Assembly (NCBI GenBank): GCA_020633125.1
Contig: JACKEH010000014.1
Coordinates: 20,723-84,722, forward strand
Direction of reading: 5' to 3'
Length of the DNA stretch: 64,000 bases
Source of the DNA: Sandaracinus sp.
Lineage (GTDB): Bacteria > Myxococcota_A > Polyangia > Polyangiales > Houyiibacteriaceae
Part shown: positions 8,855-16,329 of the stretch, in pieces
Numbering within the stretch: the first letter of the stretch is position 1
Layout: each line of letters starts with the position of its first letter
Position numbers and translations under genes: made by a program
The notes under the pieces: model-generated
Databases searched by the model: none
Seen by the model: the letters and a program-made list of their open reading frames with translations, nothing else
What the model was told of the DNA's origin: nothing

Positions 8855-9331
8855 ATGAACATCGACCTGGACCAACTGCGCGCCCTCATGGAGGCCATGC
8901 GCGAATTCGAGCTCGACGAGATGGAGCTCGAGAACAGCGAAGAGCGCATCGTGCTCCGCCGCGGCGGAACCGCGCCCGTGGCCGTCGCCGCCGCCGCGCC
9001 CGCCTACGTGACCCACGCGCCGTCGATGGTGCCGCCTGCGCCCGCTGCGGCCTCGGTGCCGCCCCCCGCGCCCGCGGATGCCGCCGACGTCGTCTACGTC
9101 ACCTCGCCCTTCGTCGGCACCTTCTACCGCTCGTCGAGCCCCGGCGCGGAGCCCTTCGCGAAGGTCGGCTCGCGCATCGAGGTCGGTCAGACGCTCTGCA
9201 TCGTCGAGGCGATGAAGCTCATGAACGAGATCGAGAGCGAGCTCGCGGGCGAGATCCTCGAGGTGCTCGTCGAGAACGGCAAGACCGTCGAGTACGGCGA
9301 CAAGCTCTTCAAGGTCCGCAAGGCCGGCTGA
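8855..9331 (+). CDS. accB: Biotin carboxyl carrier protein of acetyl-CoA carboxylase
   Basis: Carries the biotin that shuttles CO2 between biotin carboxylase and carboxyltransferase in malonyl-CoA synthesis. The ATG at 8855 starts MNIDLDQLRALMEAMREF, the usual AccB opening. A Pro/Ala hinge (residues ~48-78) leads to the biotinyl domain, with the attachment motif EAMKLMNEI (biotinyl Lys 121) and the thumb region FVGTFYRSSSPGAEPF. Length 158 is standard. The in-frame extension back to 8660 has no AccB-like sequence and was rejected. accC follows after 45 bp. Confidence 0.96.
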   Translation: MNIDLDQLRALMEAMREFELDEMELENSEERIVLRRGGTAPVAVAAAAPAYVTHAPSMVPPAPAAASVPPPAPADAADVVYVTSPFVGTFYRSSSPGAEPFAKVGSRIEVGQTLCIVEAMKLMNEIESELAGEILEVLVENGKTVEYGDKLFKVRKAG

Positions 9332-9376
9332 GCCCGACCGGCCACGTCCGATCGGGCGCGGTCGAGGAGCGATTCC

Positions 9377-10708
9377 ATGTTCAAGAAGGTCTTGATCGCC
9401 AACCGCGGCGAGATCGCGCTTCGCGTCGCGCGTGCGTGTCGCGAGCTCGGCATTCCCACGGTCGCGGTGCACTCCGAGGTCGACGCCGACGCGCTGCACG
9501 TGCGCTTCGCGGACGAAGCGGTGTGCATCGGCCCCGCGGAGGCCGCGAAGAGCTACCTCAACGTGCCCGCGCTCATCGCGGCCGCCGAGATCACCGGCGC
9601 CGACGCCGTGCATCCCGGCTACGGCTTCCTGAGCGAGAACTCGGACTTCGCCGAGATCTGCAAGGCGTGCGGCCTGACCTTCATCGGGCCCACCGCCTCG
9701 AACATGAAGCAGTGGGGCCAGAAGGTCCCCGCGCGCGCGCTCGCGAAGTCGCTCGGCCTTCCGCTCATGGAGGGCTCGGAGGTTCTGCGCGACGAGAACC
9801 ACGCCGCCGACGAGGCGACCCGCATCGGCTTTCCCGTGATGCTCAAGGCATCGGGCGGCGGCGGCGGACGCGGCATGAAGATCATCCGCAACGCCGAGGA
9901 GATGCGGCGCGCGTTCCCGCAAGCTCGCGCGGAAGCCATCGCCGGTTTCGACAACGGCGACCTCTACTGCGAGCGCTACGTCGAAGAGCCGCGGCACATC
10001 GAGTTCCAGGTGCTCTGCGACGGCCGCGGCAACGCGTGGGTGCTCGGCGAGCGCGAGTGCTCGATCCAGCGTCGCCACCAGAAGCTCGTCGAGGAGGCGC
10101 CCAGCGTCGCCGTCACCGAAGAGCTTCGCCGCGACATGGCCGCGACCATTCGTCGCGCGATGATCGACAGCGACTACGTCTCGGCCGGCACGCTCGAGTT
10201 CCTCATGGACGAGCGCGGCAACCTCTCCTTCATGGAGATGAACACGCGCATCCAGGTCGAGCACCCGGTCACCGAGGCCATCACCGGCGTCGACCTCCTG
10301 GTCGAACAGATCCGCATCGCCGCCGGGGAGACGATCGAGCTGCCCGCCGACATCCCGATTCGTGGCCACGCCCTGGAGCTGCGCATCAACGCCGAGGACC
10401 CCGTCACCTACGCGCCTTGGCCCGGTCTGATCACCGAATACATCGCGCCCGGCGGCCCCGGCATTCGCGTCGACAGCGGCGTCTACGGCGGCTTCCGCGT
10501 CCCTGGCGCCTACGACTCGTTGCTCATGAAGCTCATCTCCTGGGGCCCCACCCGCGAGATGGCGATCCGCCGCATGAAGCGCGCGGTCGACGAGACGGTG
10601 GTCGACGGGATCCGCACCCTGCTCCCCCTGCACCGGGAGATTCTCCGCCACCCCGACTTCGTCGCGGGTCGTTTGTCGACGCGTTTCCTGGAGCGAATGC
10701 GCGGTTGA
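9377..10708 (+). CDS. accC: Biotin carboxylase subunit of acetyl-CoA carboxylase
   Basis: ATP-dependent carboxylation of biotin on AccB, the first half-reaction of fatty-acid synthesis. The sequence opens MFKKVLIANRGEIALRVARA and shows VHPGYGFLSEN, the ATP-grasp glycine loop KASGGGGGRGMK, ERYVEEPRHIEFQVL, the metal and catalytic region FMEMNTRIQVEHPVTE, and the C-terminal ELRINAEDP. Length 443 matches the family. It forms an operon with accB, and a hairpin terminator follows at 10736. The carboxyltransferase genes are not in the window. Confidence 0.97.
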   Translation: MFKKVLIANRGEIALRVARACRELGIPTVAVHSEVDADALHVRFADEAVCIGPAEAAKSYLNVPALIAAAEITGADAVHPGYGFLSENSDFAEICKACGLTFIGPTASNMKQWGQKVPARALAKSLGLPLMEGSEVLRDENHAADEATRIGFPVMLKASGGGGGRGMKIIRNAEEMRRAFPQARAEAIAGFDNGDLYCERYVEEPRHIEFQVLCDGRGNAWVLGERECSIQRRHQKLVEEAPSVAVTEELRRDMAATIRRAMIDSDYVSAGTLEFLMDERGNLSFMEMNTRIQVEHPVTEAITGVDLLVEQIRIAAGETIELPADIPIRGHALELRINAEDPVTYAPWPGLITEYIAPGGPGIRVDSGVYGGFRVPGAYDSLLMKLISWGPTREMAIRRMKRAVDETVVDGIRTLLPLHREILRHPDFVAGRLSTRFLERMRG

Positions 10709-10735
10709 GCTTCGCGCGATCGCGCGTTTGAGCTT

Positions 10736-10783
10736 CGAAGCCTTCCCCGTCGGCCACGGCCTTCGCGGAAGGCTTCGTCGTTT
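10736..10783 (+). terminator. Hairpin terminator after accC
   Basis: Arms CGAAGCCTTCC (10736-10746) and GGAAGGCTTCG (10767-10777) form an 11-bp stem with a 20-nt loop, followed by TCGTTTCTT. It lies 28 nt past the accC stop and marks the end of the accBC operon. Confidence 0.75.
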
Positions 10784-11040
10784 CTTCCGTTCGAGATTCG
10801 CACGAACCTCTCTCGCGAATCGTCGGCCAGACGCCCCTCGTGGCGTCGAGGGCTGGAGCGCTCGGCGCCCAAACGCCCCTCCGAAGAAATCGTGAGGGGG
10901 GTCATCGAATCCCTCTTGCGCGCCGCTACGGCGAGCGCAGCATTCCGCTCGCGCACTCCGAGTCCCGCGTTCGGGCTCGGGGGGGAACCGCGCATCAGCC
11001 CCGCCTGGACGGCGGACACCTCGGAGGCCTCGCTCTCCCC
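10784..11040 (+). other. Upstream region of the ATP-grasp operon, no gene seen
   Basis: With the terminator region this makes a gap of about 330 bp after accC. It holds no convincing ORF and no recognisable repeat or RNA. It should contain the promoter of the operon that starts at 11041, but no clear -35/-10 pair was seen in this GC-rich sequence. Confidence 0.5.
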
Positions 11041-12294
11041 ATGACGCTCCGGACCCGGGTCGCGACGACGACCCTACCGACCGCGGAAGATCACCCCCCA
11101 TCTCCCACCGCGCCCGCTCCCCGAGCGCGCGCGACGAGCCCTCGACGGCTGGAGCCACGAGCCGACCTACGGGTCGACGCCCCCGTCGGCCGCTCCCCCG
11201 TCGACCGTTCGAAGAACAACCCCCGGGCCGACCGACGCCCGACCCCGCAGCGCACGCCTTCGGCGACTCGCCAGCGCGCGCTCGATCCGCTCCACATCGC
11301 CATCGCGTTCGACCTCAAGGAGAGCGTGCAGGCGCAGCTCGGCGCCGACGCCCCGGACGACGCGCTCGAAGAGTACGACTCGGTCGAGACCGTGAAGGCG
11401 ATCGCGGAAGCGCTCGAAGCCGTCGGTCACCGCACGCAGCTCGTCGGTGGCGGCCGTGACTTCGCGCGCCGCATGCTCGACCAAGGCAGCGGCGGACCGA
11501 ACCTCGTCTTCAACATCGCCGAGGGCTGGGGCACGCGTTCGCGCGAGGCGCACGTGCCGAGCTTCCTCGAGATGATCGGCGTGCCCTACACGCACTCCGA
11601 CCCGCTCACGCTGGCGCTCAGCCTCGACAAGGGCCTCGCCAAGCGTGTCGTCGCCAGCCACGGCGTCGCGACGCCTCGCTTCGCGGTCGTGTCGACCGTG
11701 AAGGACCTCGCGAAGGTCGACCTGCGCTTTCCCGTCGTGGCCAAGCCGGTCGCCGAAGGCTCGAGCATGGGCATTCGCGACGGCGCCATCTTCGACTCGT
11801 TGACGAAGCTCGCCGCAGCCCTTCCGGGCCTCCGTCGTGGCTACCGCCAGCCGGTGCTCCTCGAGGAGTTCTGCTCCGGTCCGGAGTTCACGGTCGGCGT
11901 CGTCGGCACCGGCAACGACGCCGAGGTGATCGGCGTGATGGAGATCGTACCGCGGGGCCAAGCGCTCGCGAATTTCCTCTACTCGCTCGACGTGAAGCGC
12001 AACTGGCGCGAGCGGGTCGAGTACCACGCGCCCCCCAAGCGCGACGCGAAGCTCGTGAAGGAAATCGGCAAGCTCGCCCTCGGCGCGTACCGCGCGCTCG
12101 AGTGCCGCGACGTCGGTCGCGTCGACGTTCGCCTCGGCGCGGACGGCAAACCCTACTTCCTCGAGGTGAACCCTCTGCCCGGCCTCAACCCGGTCAGCGG
12201 CGACCTCGTGATCCTCGCAGCCGGGCACGGCATCGCGTACCCGCAGCTGATTCAACGCATCGTGAAGAGCGCGCGCGAGCGGCTCGCGATCTGA
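11041..12294 (+). CDS. D-alanine--D-alanine ligase-like ATP-grasp enzyme
   Basis: ATP-grasp ligase of the D-Ala-D-Ala ligase type, which joins a carboxylate to an amine through an acyl-phosphate. Residues 1-80 are a Pro/Arg/Ala-rich extension without fold signals. The enzyme proper begins at LHIAIAFDLKESVQAQLG. Seen motifs: LVFNIAEGWGTRSREAHVPSFLEM (~154), SDPLTLALSLDKGLAK, KPVAEGSSMGI, LLEEFCSGPEFTVGV and the metal-binding end DVGRVDVRLGADG...FLEVNPLPGLNP (~374). Several positions differ from true Ddl, so a peptide or amide other than D-Ala-D-Ala is likely. The ATG at 11041 is the only good in-frame start; if the extension is not translated, a rare start nearer 11280 would be needed. It is followed by a second ATP-grasp gene after 2 bp. 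Confidence 0.85.
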   Translation: MTLRTRVATTTLPTAEDHPPSPTAPAPRARATSPRRLEPRADLRVDAPVGRSPVDRSKNNPRADRRPTPQRTPSATRQRALDPLHIAIAFDLKESVQAQLGADAPDDALEEYDSVETVKAIAEALEAVGHRTQLVGGGRDFARRMLDQGSGGPNLVFNIAEGWGTRSREAHVPSFLEMIGVPYTHSDPLTLALSLDKGLAKRVVASHGVATPRFAVVSTVKDLAKVDLRFPVVAKPVAEGSSMGIRDGAIFDSLTKLAAALPGLRRGYRQPVLLEEFCSGPEFTVGVVGTGNDAEVIGVMEIVPRGQALANFLYSLDVKRNWRERVEYHAPPKRDAKLVKEIGKLALGAYRALECRDVGRVDVRLGADGKPYFLEVNPLPGLNPVSGDLVILAAGHGIAYPQLIQRIVKSARERLAI

Positions 12295-12296
12295 CG

Positions 12297-13787
12297 ATGC
12301 GCATCGACGTCGCTTACGACGCGGCGGCCGCACACGCGGAAGGCCCGGAAGCCACCGCGGTCTCCGAGGTGGTCGACACCGCCACGGCGGTCGCGGAGGC
12401 ACTCCGTCGCCGCGGGCACGACGCGCGGCTCCTGCCCCTCGACGACGTCGCGATGCGCGTGCGCGCGTCGACGGCGGACGTGATCTTCAACCTCGCGGAG
12501 AGCCTTCGCGGTCAGACCTCGCTCGAACCGGCCGTCGCGTGGATCTACGAGCTCGAGGGTCGCGCCTTCACCGGCGCCACGGCGAGCACGCTCGAGCGTT
12601 GCCTGCACAAAGGCGTGACCCGCGCGTTGCTTCGCGACGCGGGCGTGGCGATCCCGGAGGGCCGCGTCCTTCAAGACGCGAACGCGCCGCTCGACGACTT
12701 GCCCTACCCCGTCTTGCTCAAGCCCGTGCAGGAAGACGCCAGCCACGGCATCGACCTCGGCAGCGTCGTGCACGACCAAGCCTCCGCGCGGGCACGGATC
12801 GCGTCGCTCCTCGAGCGTTTCGGCCGCGGCGTCGTCGCGGAGGAGTGGATCGACGGCCGCGAGCTGAACGTCTCGATCGTGCAGGACGGGGACACGCTCC
12901 GTGTCTTGCCCGCGGCCGAGATCGACTTCTCGGCGTTTCCGGAAGGTGCCCCCAAGGTTCTCACCTACGACGCGAAGTGGAACGAAGAGAGCCCCGAATA
13001 CACGGGCTCTCGCGCGGTCGCGGCGGAGCTCGACGAGAACCTGCGCTCGAGGGTCGAAGAGACGGCGCTCGCAGCGTTTCGTGCGCTCGGGCTTCGTGGC
13101 TACGGCCGCGTCGATCTGCGGGTCGACGCACGACGCATCCCGTTCGTGATCGACGTGAACCCGAACCCCGCCCTCGCGCGTGACGCCGGCTTCGCCCTTG
13201 CCGCCGATCGGGCCGGTCTGGACTGGGACACGCTCGTCGAACGCATCGCGCTCGAAGCCGCATCGCGCGCGCCGAAGAAAAAGGCCCTCGGTCCGGATCG
13301 GGTCAGCTTGGTGCCGCTTCGTGTCGATCACCGTGAGGAGCTCCTCGCACACGTTCGCGCCACGGGCGCGTTTCGCGACGACGAGCTCGAGGTCGCCCGC
13401 GAGCTGATCGACGAAGGCCTGAAGGCGCTCGACGAAGAGCGGGAGCACCCCGACTACGAGTTCGTGGTCGCCGAGCACGACGGTCGCGCGGTCGGCTACG
13501 CGTGCTTCGGGCTCGCCTCGCTCTCGGACGGGTTCTTCGACCTCTATTGGATCGTGGTCGACCCCCACACGCAGGGTCGCGGCATCGGACGCTCCCTGCT
13601 TCGCGCGGCCGAAAAGCGCGCCGCCGCACGGGGAGGACGGTGGCTCGTCGCCGAGACGAGCGGCATGCCGAGCTACGAAGCGACCCGCGCGTTCTACCGC
13701 GCGTCGGGCTACGTCGAGCTCGGTCGTTTGCCGGAGTTCTACCGCGAAGGTGACGACAAGGTCTTCTTCGGGCGCGCGCTCCGCTGA
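12297..13787 (+). CDS. ATP-grasp ligase fused to GNAT acetyltransferase
   Basis: Two-domain fusion of 496 residues. Residues ~1-325 form a second Ddl-like ATP-grasp ligase: DVIFNLAESLRGQTSLEPAVAW, ERCLHKGVTRALL, LKPVQEDASHGID, VAEEWIDGRELNVSI, and the end YGRVDLRVDARRIPFVIDVNPNP. Residues ~345-496 are a GNAT N-acetyltransferase with the acetyl-CoA loop QGRGIGRSLL (~424-434) and the terminal FYRASGYVELGRLPEFY. The enzyme could ligate an amino acid and acetylate an amine on the same or a following intermediate. The start is 2 nt after the previous stop, so tight coupling is expected. It has the same domain pairing as known ligase/acetyltransferase fusions that make acetylated dipeptides, but its substrate is unknown. 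Confidence 0.87.
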   Translation: MRIDVAYDAAAAHAEGPEATAVSEVVDTATAVAEALRRRGHDARLLPLDDVAMRVRASTADVIFNLAESLRGQTSLEPAVAWIYELEGRAFTGATASTLERCLHKGVTRALLRDAGVAIPEGRVLQDANAPLDDLPYPVLLKPVQEDASHGIDLGSVVHDQASARARIASLLERFGRGVVAEEWIDGRELNVSIVQDGDTLRVLPAAEIDFSAFPEGAPKVLTYDAKWNEESPEYTGSRAVAAELDENLRSRVEETALAAFRALGLRGYGRVDLRVDARRIPFVIDVNPNPALARDAGFALAADRAGLDWDTLVERIALEAASRAPKKKALGPDRVSLVPLRVDHREELLAHVRATGAFRDDELEVARELIDEGLKALDEEREHPDYEFVVAEHDGRAVGYACFGLASLSDGFFDLYWIVVDPHTQGRGIGRSLLRAAEKRAAARGGRWLVAETSGMPSYEATRAFYRASGYVELGRLPEFYREGDDKVFFGRALR

Positions 13788-13843
13788 CGGGCGAGCGAGG
13801 GTCTTCGGTCGCGTGCTCGTGAGCCCGCGGGTGGAGTGAGACG

Positions 13844-14464
13844 ATGGGGCGAAAACTGACGGTGCTCAACGCGGAGAGCGCGACGTTCTCCTGCGTGTAT
13901 CCGACGTGTGGCGGCGCGTGCTGCAGAGGCTCGCGTCCACCCGCGACGCCGGCCGAGGTCGCCCACCTGCGCGCGCTCTTGCCGCGTGTGAAGGAACGAC
14001 TTCGCCCCAGCGCGCGACGCGCGATCGAAACACGCGACTTCGTCACGCGACGCCTCAAGAGCGGGAACGCGACCCTCGCCGTGCAAGACGGCGCGTGTGT
14101 CTTCTTTCACGACGGCTGCACGCTTCACGTGCTCGCGGTCGAAGAGGGCCTCGACCGCTTCGCGCACAAACCGTGGGCGTGCACCATCTTCCCGCTCGAA
14201 CGCCACGACGAAGGCACCTGGCACATCCGCCAGCACGGCGCGTACGGCGAAGCGTGGGACGAGCTGCCTTGCCTCTCCCCCGACGCGAGCGACGCGCGGG
14301 GCATCCACTCGCTCGCGCCCGAGCTCGCGTTTGCGGCCGAGCTCGCGACCGGCGGACGCGAGAGCTGGCGATTCGCGCGCCCCACGAAGCCGAGCAAGCC
14401 CCCTGCACTCGCTTCGAAGCCGGCGAAGGTCCCGAGGCGCGGGGCTCGCCCGACGGACCGCTGA
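13844..14464 (+). CDS. YkgJ/DUF3109-like cysteine-cluster protein
   Basis: A 206-residue protein of the YkgJ-type zinc/iron-chelating cluster group. Cysteines are C17, C22, C26 and C27 (CVYPTCGGACC), then C85, C92 (GACVFFHDGC), C113 (KPWACTIFPL) and C143, the family spacing. The C-terminal 25 residues are Pro/Lys/Arg-rich and probably disordered. Proteins of this group are annotated as putative metal binders; no enzymatic role is firmly known. It lies 56 bp after the ATP-grasp/GNAT gene, and its stop overlaps the next start by 1 nt, so it belongs to the same transcript. It may be a modification-radical or metal accessory, or a regulator; neither can be decided here. Confidence 0.85.
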   Translation: MGRKLTVLNAESATFSCVYPTCGGACCRGSRPPATPAEVAHLRALLPRVKERLRPSARRAIETRDFVTRRLKSGNATLAVQDGACVFFHDGCTLHVLAVEEGLDRFAHKPWACTIFPLERHDEGTWHIRQHGAYGEAWDELPCLSPDASDARGIHSLAPELAFAAELATGGRESWRFARPTKPSKPPALASKPAKVPRRGARPTDR

Positions 14465-16197
14465 TGTTCCGCATCCGCCGCATCTTCGACGACACGCTTC
14501 CGGACAACCGCCGCGTGCTCGCCGACGTCACCGCGCTCCTCCGCACGCGCTTCTCCGCGGTCGCGGACGAGGTCGAGGCCGAGCTCCCGACGCGCCTTCG
14601 GGATCCGCTTCGCCACGGCTTTCGTTCGATCGTCTTCGTCGCCGAGAAACGAATGGTCGTCGAAGGATTCGCGATCCTCCTCCACGCGCCCGACCACGGC
14701 TTCGCTTACCTCGATTTCATCAGCGCCTCGGTCGACGCGCCAGGCCGCGGGATCGGCGCGGCGCTCTACGAGCGTGTGCGGGACGAAGCGCGTCGCCTCC
14801 ATTGTTTCGGCCTCTTCTTCGAGTGCCTCCCCGACGAGCCCGACCAGCTCTCCGACTCCGAGACGCTCGAGGACAACCGCCGGCGCCTGCGCTTCTACGA
14901 ACGCTGGAACGCGCGGCCGCTCGAGATGCCCTCGTATCGAACGCCGCTCCCCGACGGCACGGCGCTCGACCTGCCTTTCTTGGTCTACGACGACCTCGAC
15001 CGCGGCGCCGAGCTCGCCCGCAAACGTGCGGTCGTCGTCGCGCGCACGATCTGCGAGCGGCGCTACGCGTCGATCTGCCCGCCGGAGTACGTCGAGAAGG
15101 TGGTCCGCGGCATCAGGGTCGACCCGGTTCCGCGCCGCCCCCCGCGCTACAAGACGAACGCGCCACGCGTGGCGTCGACGACGCTGCCCGAAGACGCGTG
15201 CGTCGCGCTCTTCGTCAACGAGAAGCACGACATCCACCACGTGCGAGAGCGCGGCTACGTGGAGTCGCCGGTGCGTATCGAGTCGATCCTGCGCGCGCTG
15301 GAGCCGAGCGGGCTCTTCGCGCGACGCCCGACGAAGAAGTTCCCCGACGCGGCGGTCGAAGCGGTCCACGACCCGGCCCTCGTTCGCTACATCAAGAAGA
15401 TGAGCGCGACGCTCCCCGAGGGTCGAAGCGTCTACCCCTACGTCTTCCCGGTCCGCAACGCCGCGCGACCTCCCGAGGATCTCGCGACGCAGGCCGGCTA
15501 CTTCTGCCTCGACACCTTCACGCCGCTGCACCCGAACGTCTGGCTCGCGGCGCGTGGCGCCGTGGATTGTGCGCTCTCGGGCGCGGCCGAGATTCGCGCC
15601 GGACGTCGCCTCGCCTACGCGCTGGTTCGGCCGCCGGGTCACCACGCCGAGCGCAGGCTCTACGGCGGCTTCTGCTACTTCAACAACGCCGCGGTCGCCG
15701 CGCACGCGCTGAGCGCCGACGGGCGCGTCGCGATCCTCGACGTCGACTACCACCACGGCAACGGACAACAAGACATCTTCTACCGCCGCGCGGACGTGCT
15801 GACCGTCTCGCTGCACGGTCACCCCCGCTTCGCGTACCCCTACTTCGCGGGGTTCGACGACGAACGCGGCGAGGGGGAAGGCGAAGGGTTCAACCTGAAC
15901 CTCCCGCTGCCGGAGAAGCTCGACGCGAAGGGCTACGCGAAGGCGCTCCGAACCGCGATCGACGCCGTCGCGCGTTTCGATCCGAGCACGCTCGTGGTCT
16001 GCCTCGGGCTCGACACTGCGCGCGGCGATCCAACCGGCACTTGGGAGCTTCGCCCCGCCGACTTCGAAGCCAACGGCCGCGCGATCGGAGCGCTGCGTCG
16101 ACCCACGCTCGTCGTGCAGGAGGGCGGCTACCGCACCGCGCGGCTCGGCGCGCACGCCCTCGCGTTCTTCCGCGGCCTTCACGCGACCGCGGGCTGA
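14464..16197 (+). CDS. GNAT acetyltransferase fused to histone deacetylase/acetylpolyamine amidohydrolase
   Basis: Fusion of 577 residues. Residues ~1-190 look like a GNAT domain (RSIVFVAEKRMVVEGFAILL; DAPGRGIGAALYERVRDEA; RLRFYERWNARPLE). Residues ~245-577 are a zinc deacetylase of the arginase/HDAC fold, closest in style to acetylpolyamine amidohydrolases. Seen are RPPGHHAE (~389), GFCYFNNAAVAAHAL, the metal site ILDVDYHHGNGQQD (~424-436), VSLHGHPRFAYPYFAG, the second Asp in GLDTARGDP (~516) and QEGGY. All expected zinc ligands (D-x-H, D) are present, so activity is likely. Addition and removal of an acetyl group in one chain is unusual. It is the last gene of the operon; PBP1A follows after about 130 bp. 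Confidence 0.88.
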   Translation: MFRIRRIFDDTLPDNRRVLADVTALLRTRFSAVADEVEAELPTRLRDPLRHGFRSIVFVAEKRMVVEGFAILLHAPDHGFAYLDFISASVDAPGRGIGAALYERVRDEARRLHCFGLFFECLPDEPDQLSDSETLEDNRRRLRFYERWNARPLEMPSYRTPLPDGTALDLPFLVYDDLDRGAELARKRAVVVARTICERRYASICPPEYVEKVVRGIRVDPVPRRPPRYKTNAPRVASTTLPEDACVALFVNEKHDIHHVRERGYVESPVRIESILRALEPSGLFARRPTKKFPDAAVEAVHDPALVRYIKKMSATLPEGRSVYPYVFPVRNAARPPEDLATQAGYFCLDTFTPLHPNVWLAARGAVDCALSGAAEIRAGRRLAYALVRPPGHHAERRLYGGFCYFNNAAVAAHALSADGRVAILDVDYHHGNGQQDIFYRRADVLTVSLHGHPRFAYPYFAGFDDERGEGEGEGFNLNLPLPEKLDAKGYAKALRTAIDAVARFDPSTLVVCLGLDTARGDPTGTWELRPADFEANGRAIGALRRPTLVVQEGGYRTARLGAHALAFFRGLHATAG

Positions 16198-16329
16198 CGA
16201 TCCCTCCCACACCTCCCTCACGGACGAATCAGTCGAGTTTCACCCTGCACCGACGGCAGGGAAGCCTTCCGCGGGGCTCGAACGTTGGTCATTCGCCCCG
16301 GGGGCGCTACCTTCGCCCCCCGCCAACCG

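Noticed and set aside
11041..12294. Housekeeping D-Ala-D-Ala ligase (ddl) for cell-wall synthesis
   Set aside because: The pair with a second ligase, GNAT fusions and a deacetylase, plus deviations at usual Ddl motifs, point to another product, though the plain Ddl role is not fully excluded.
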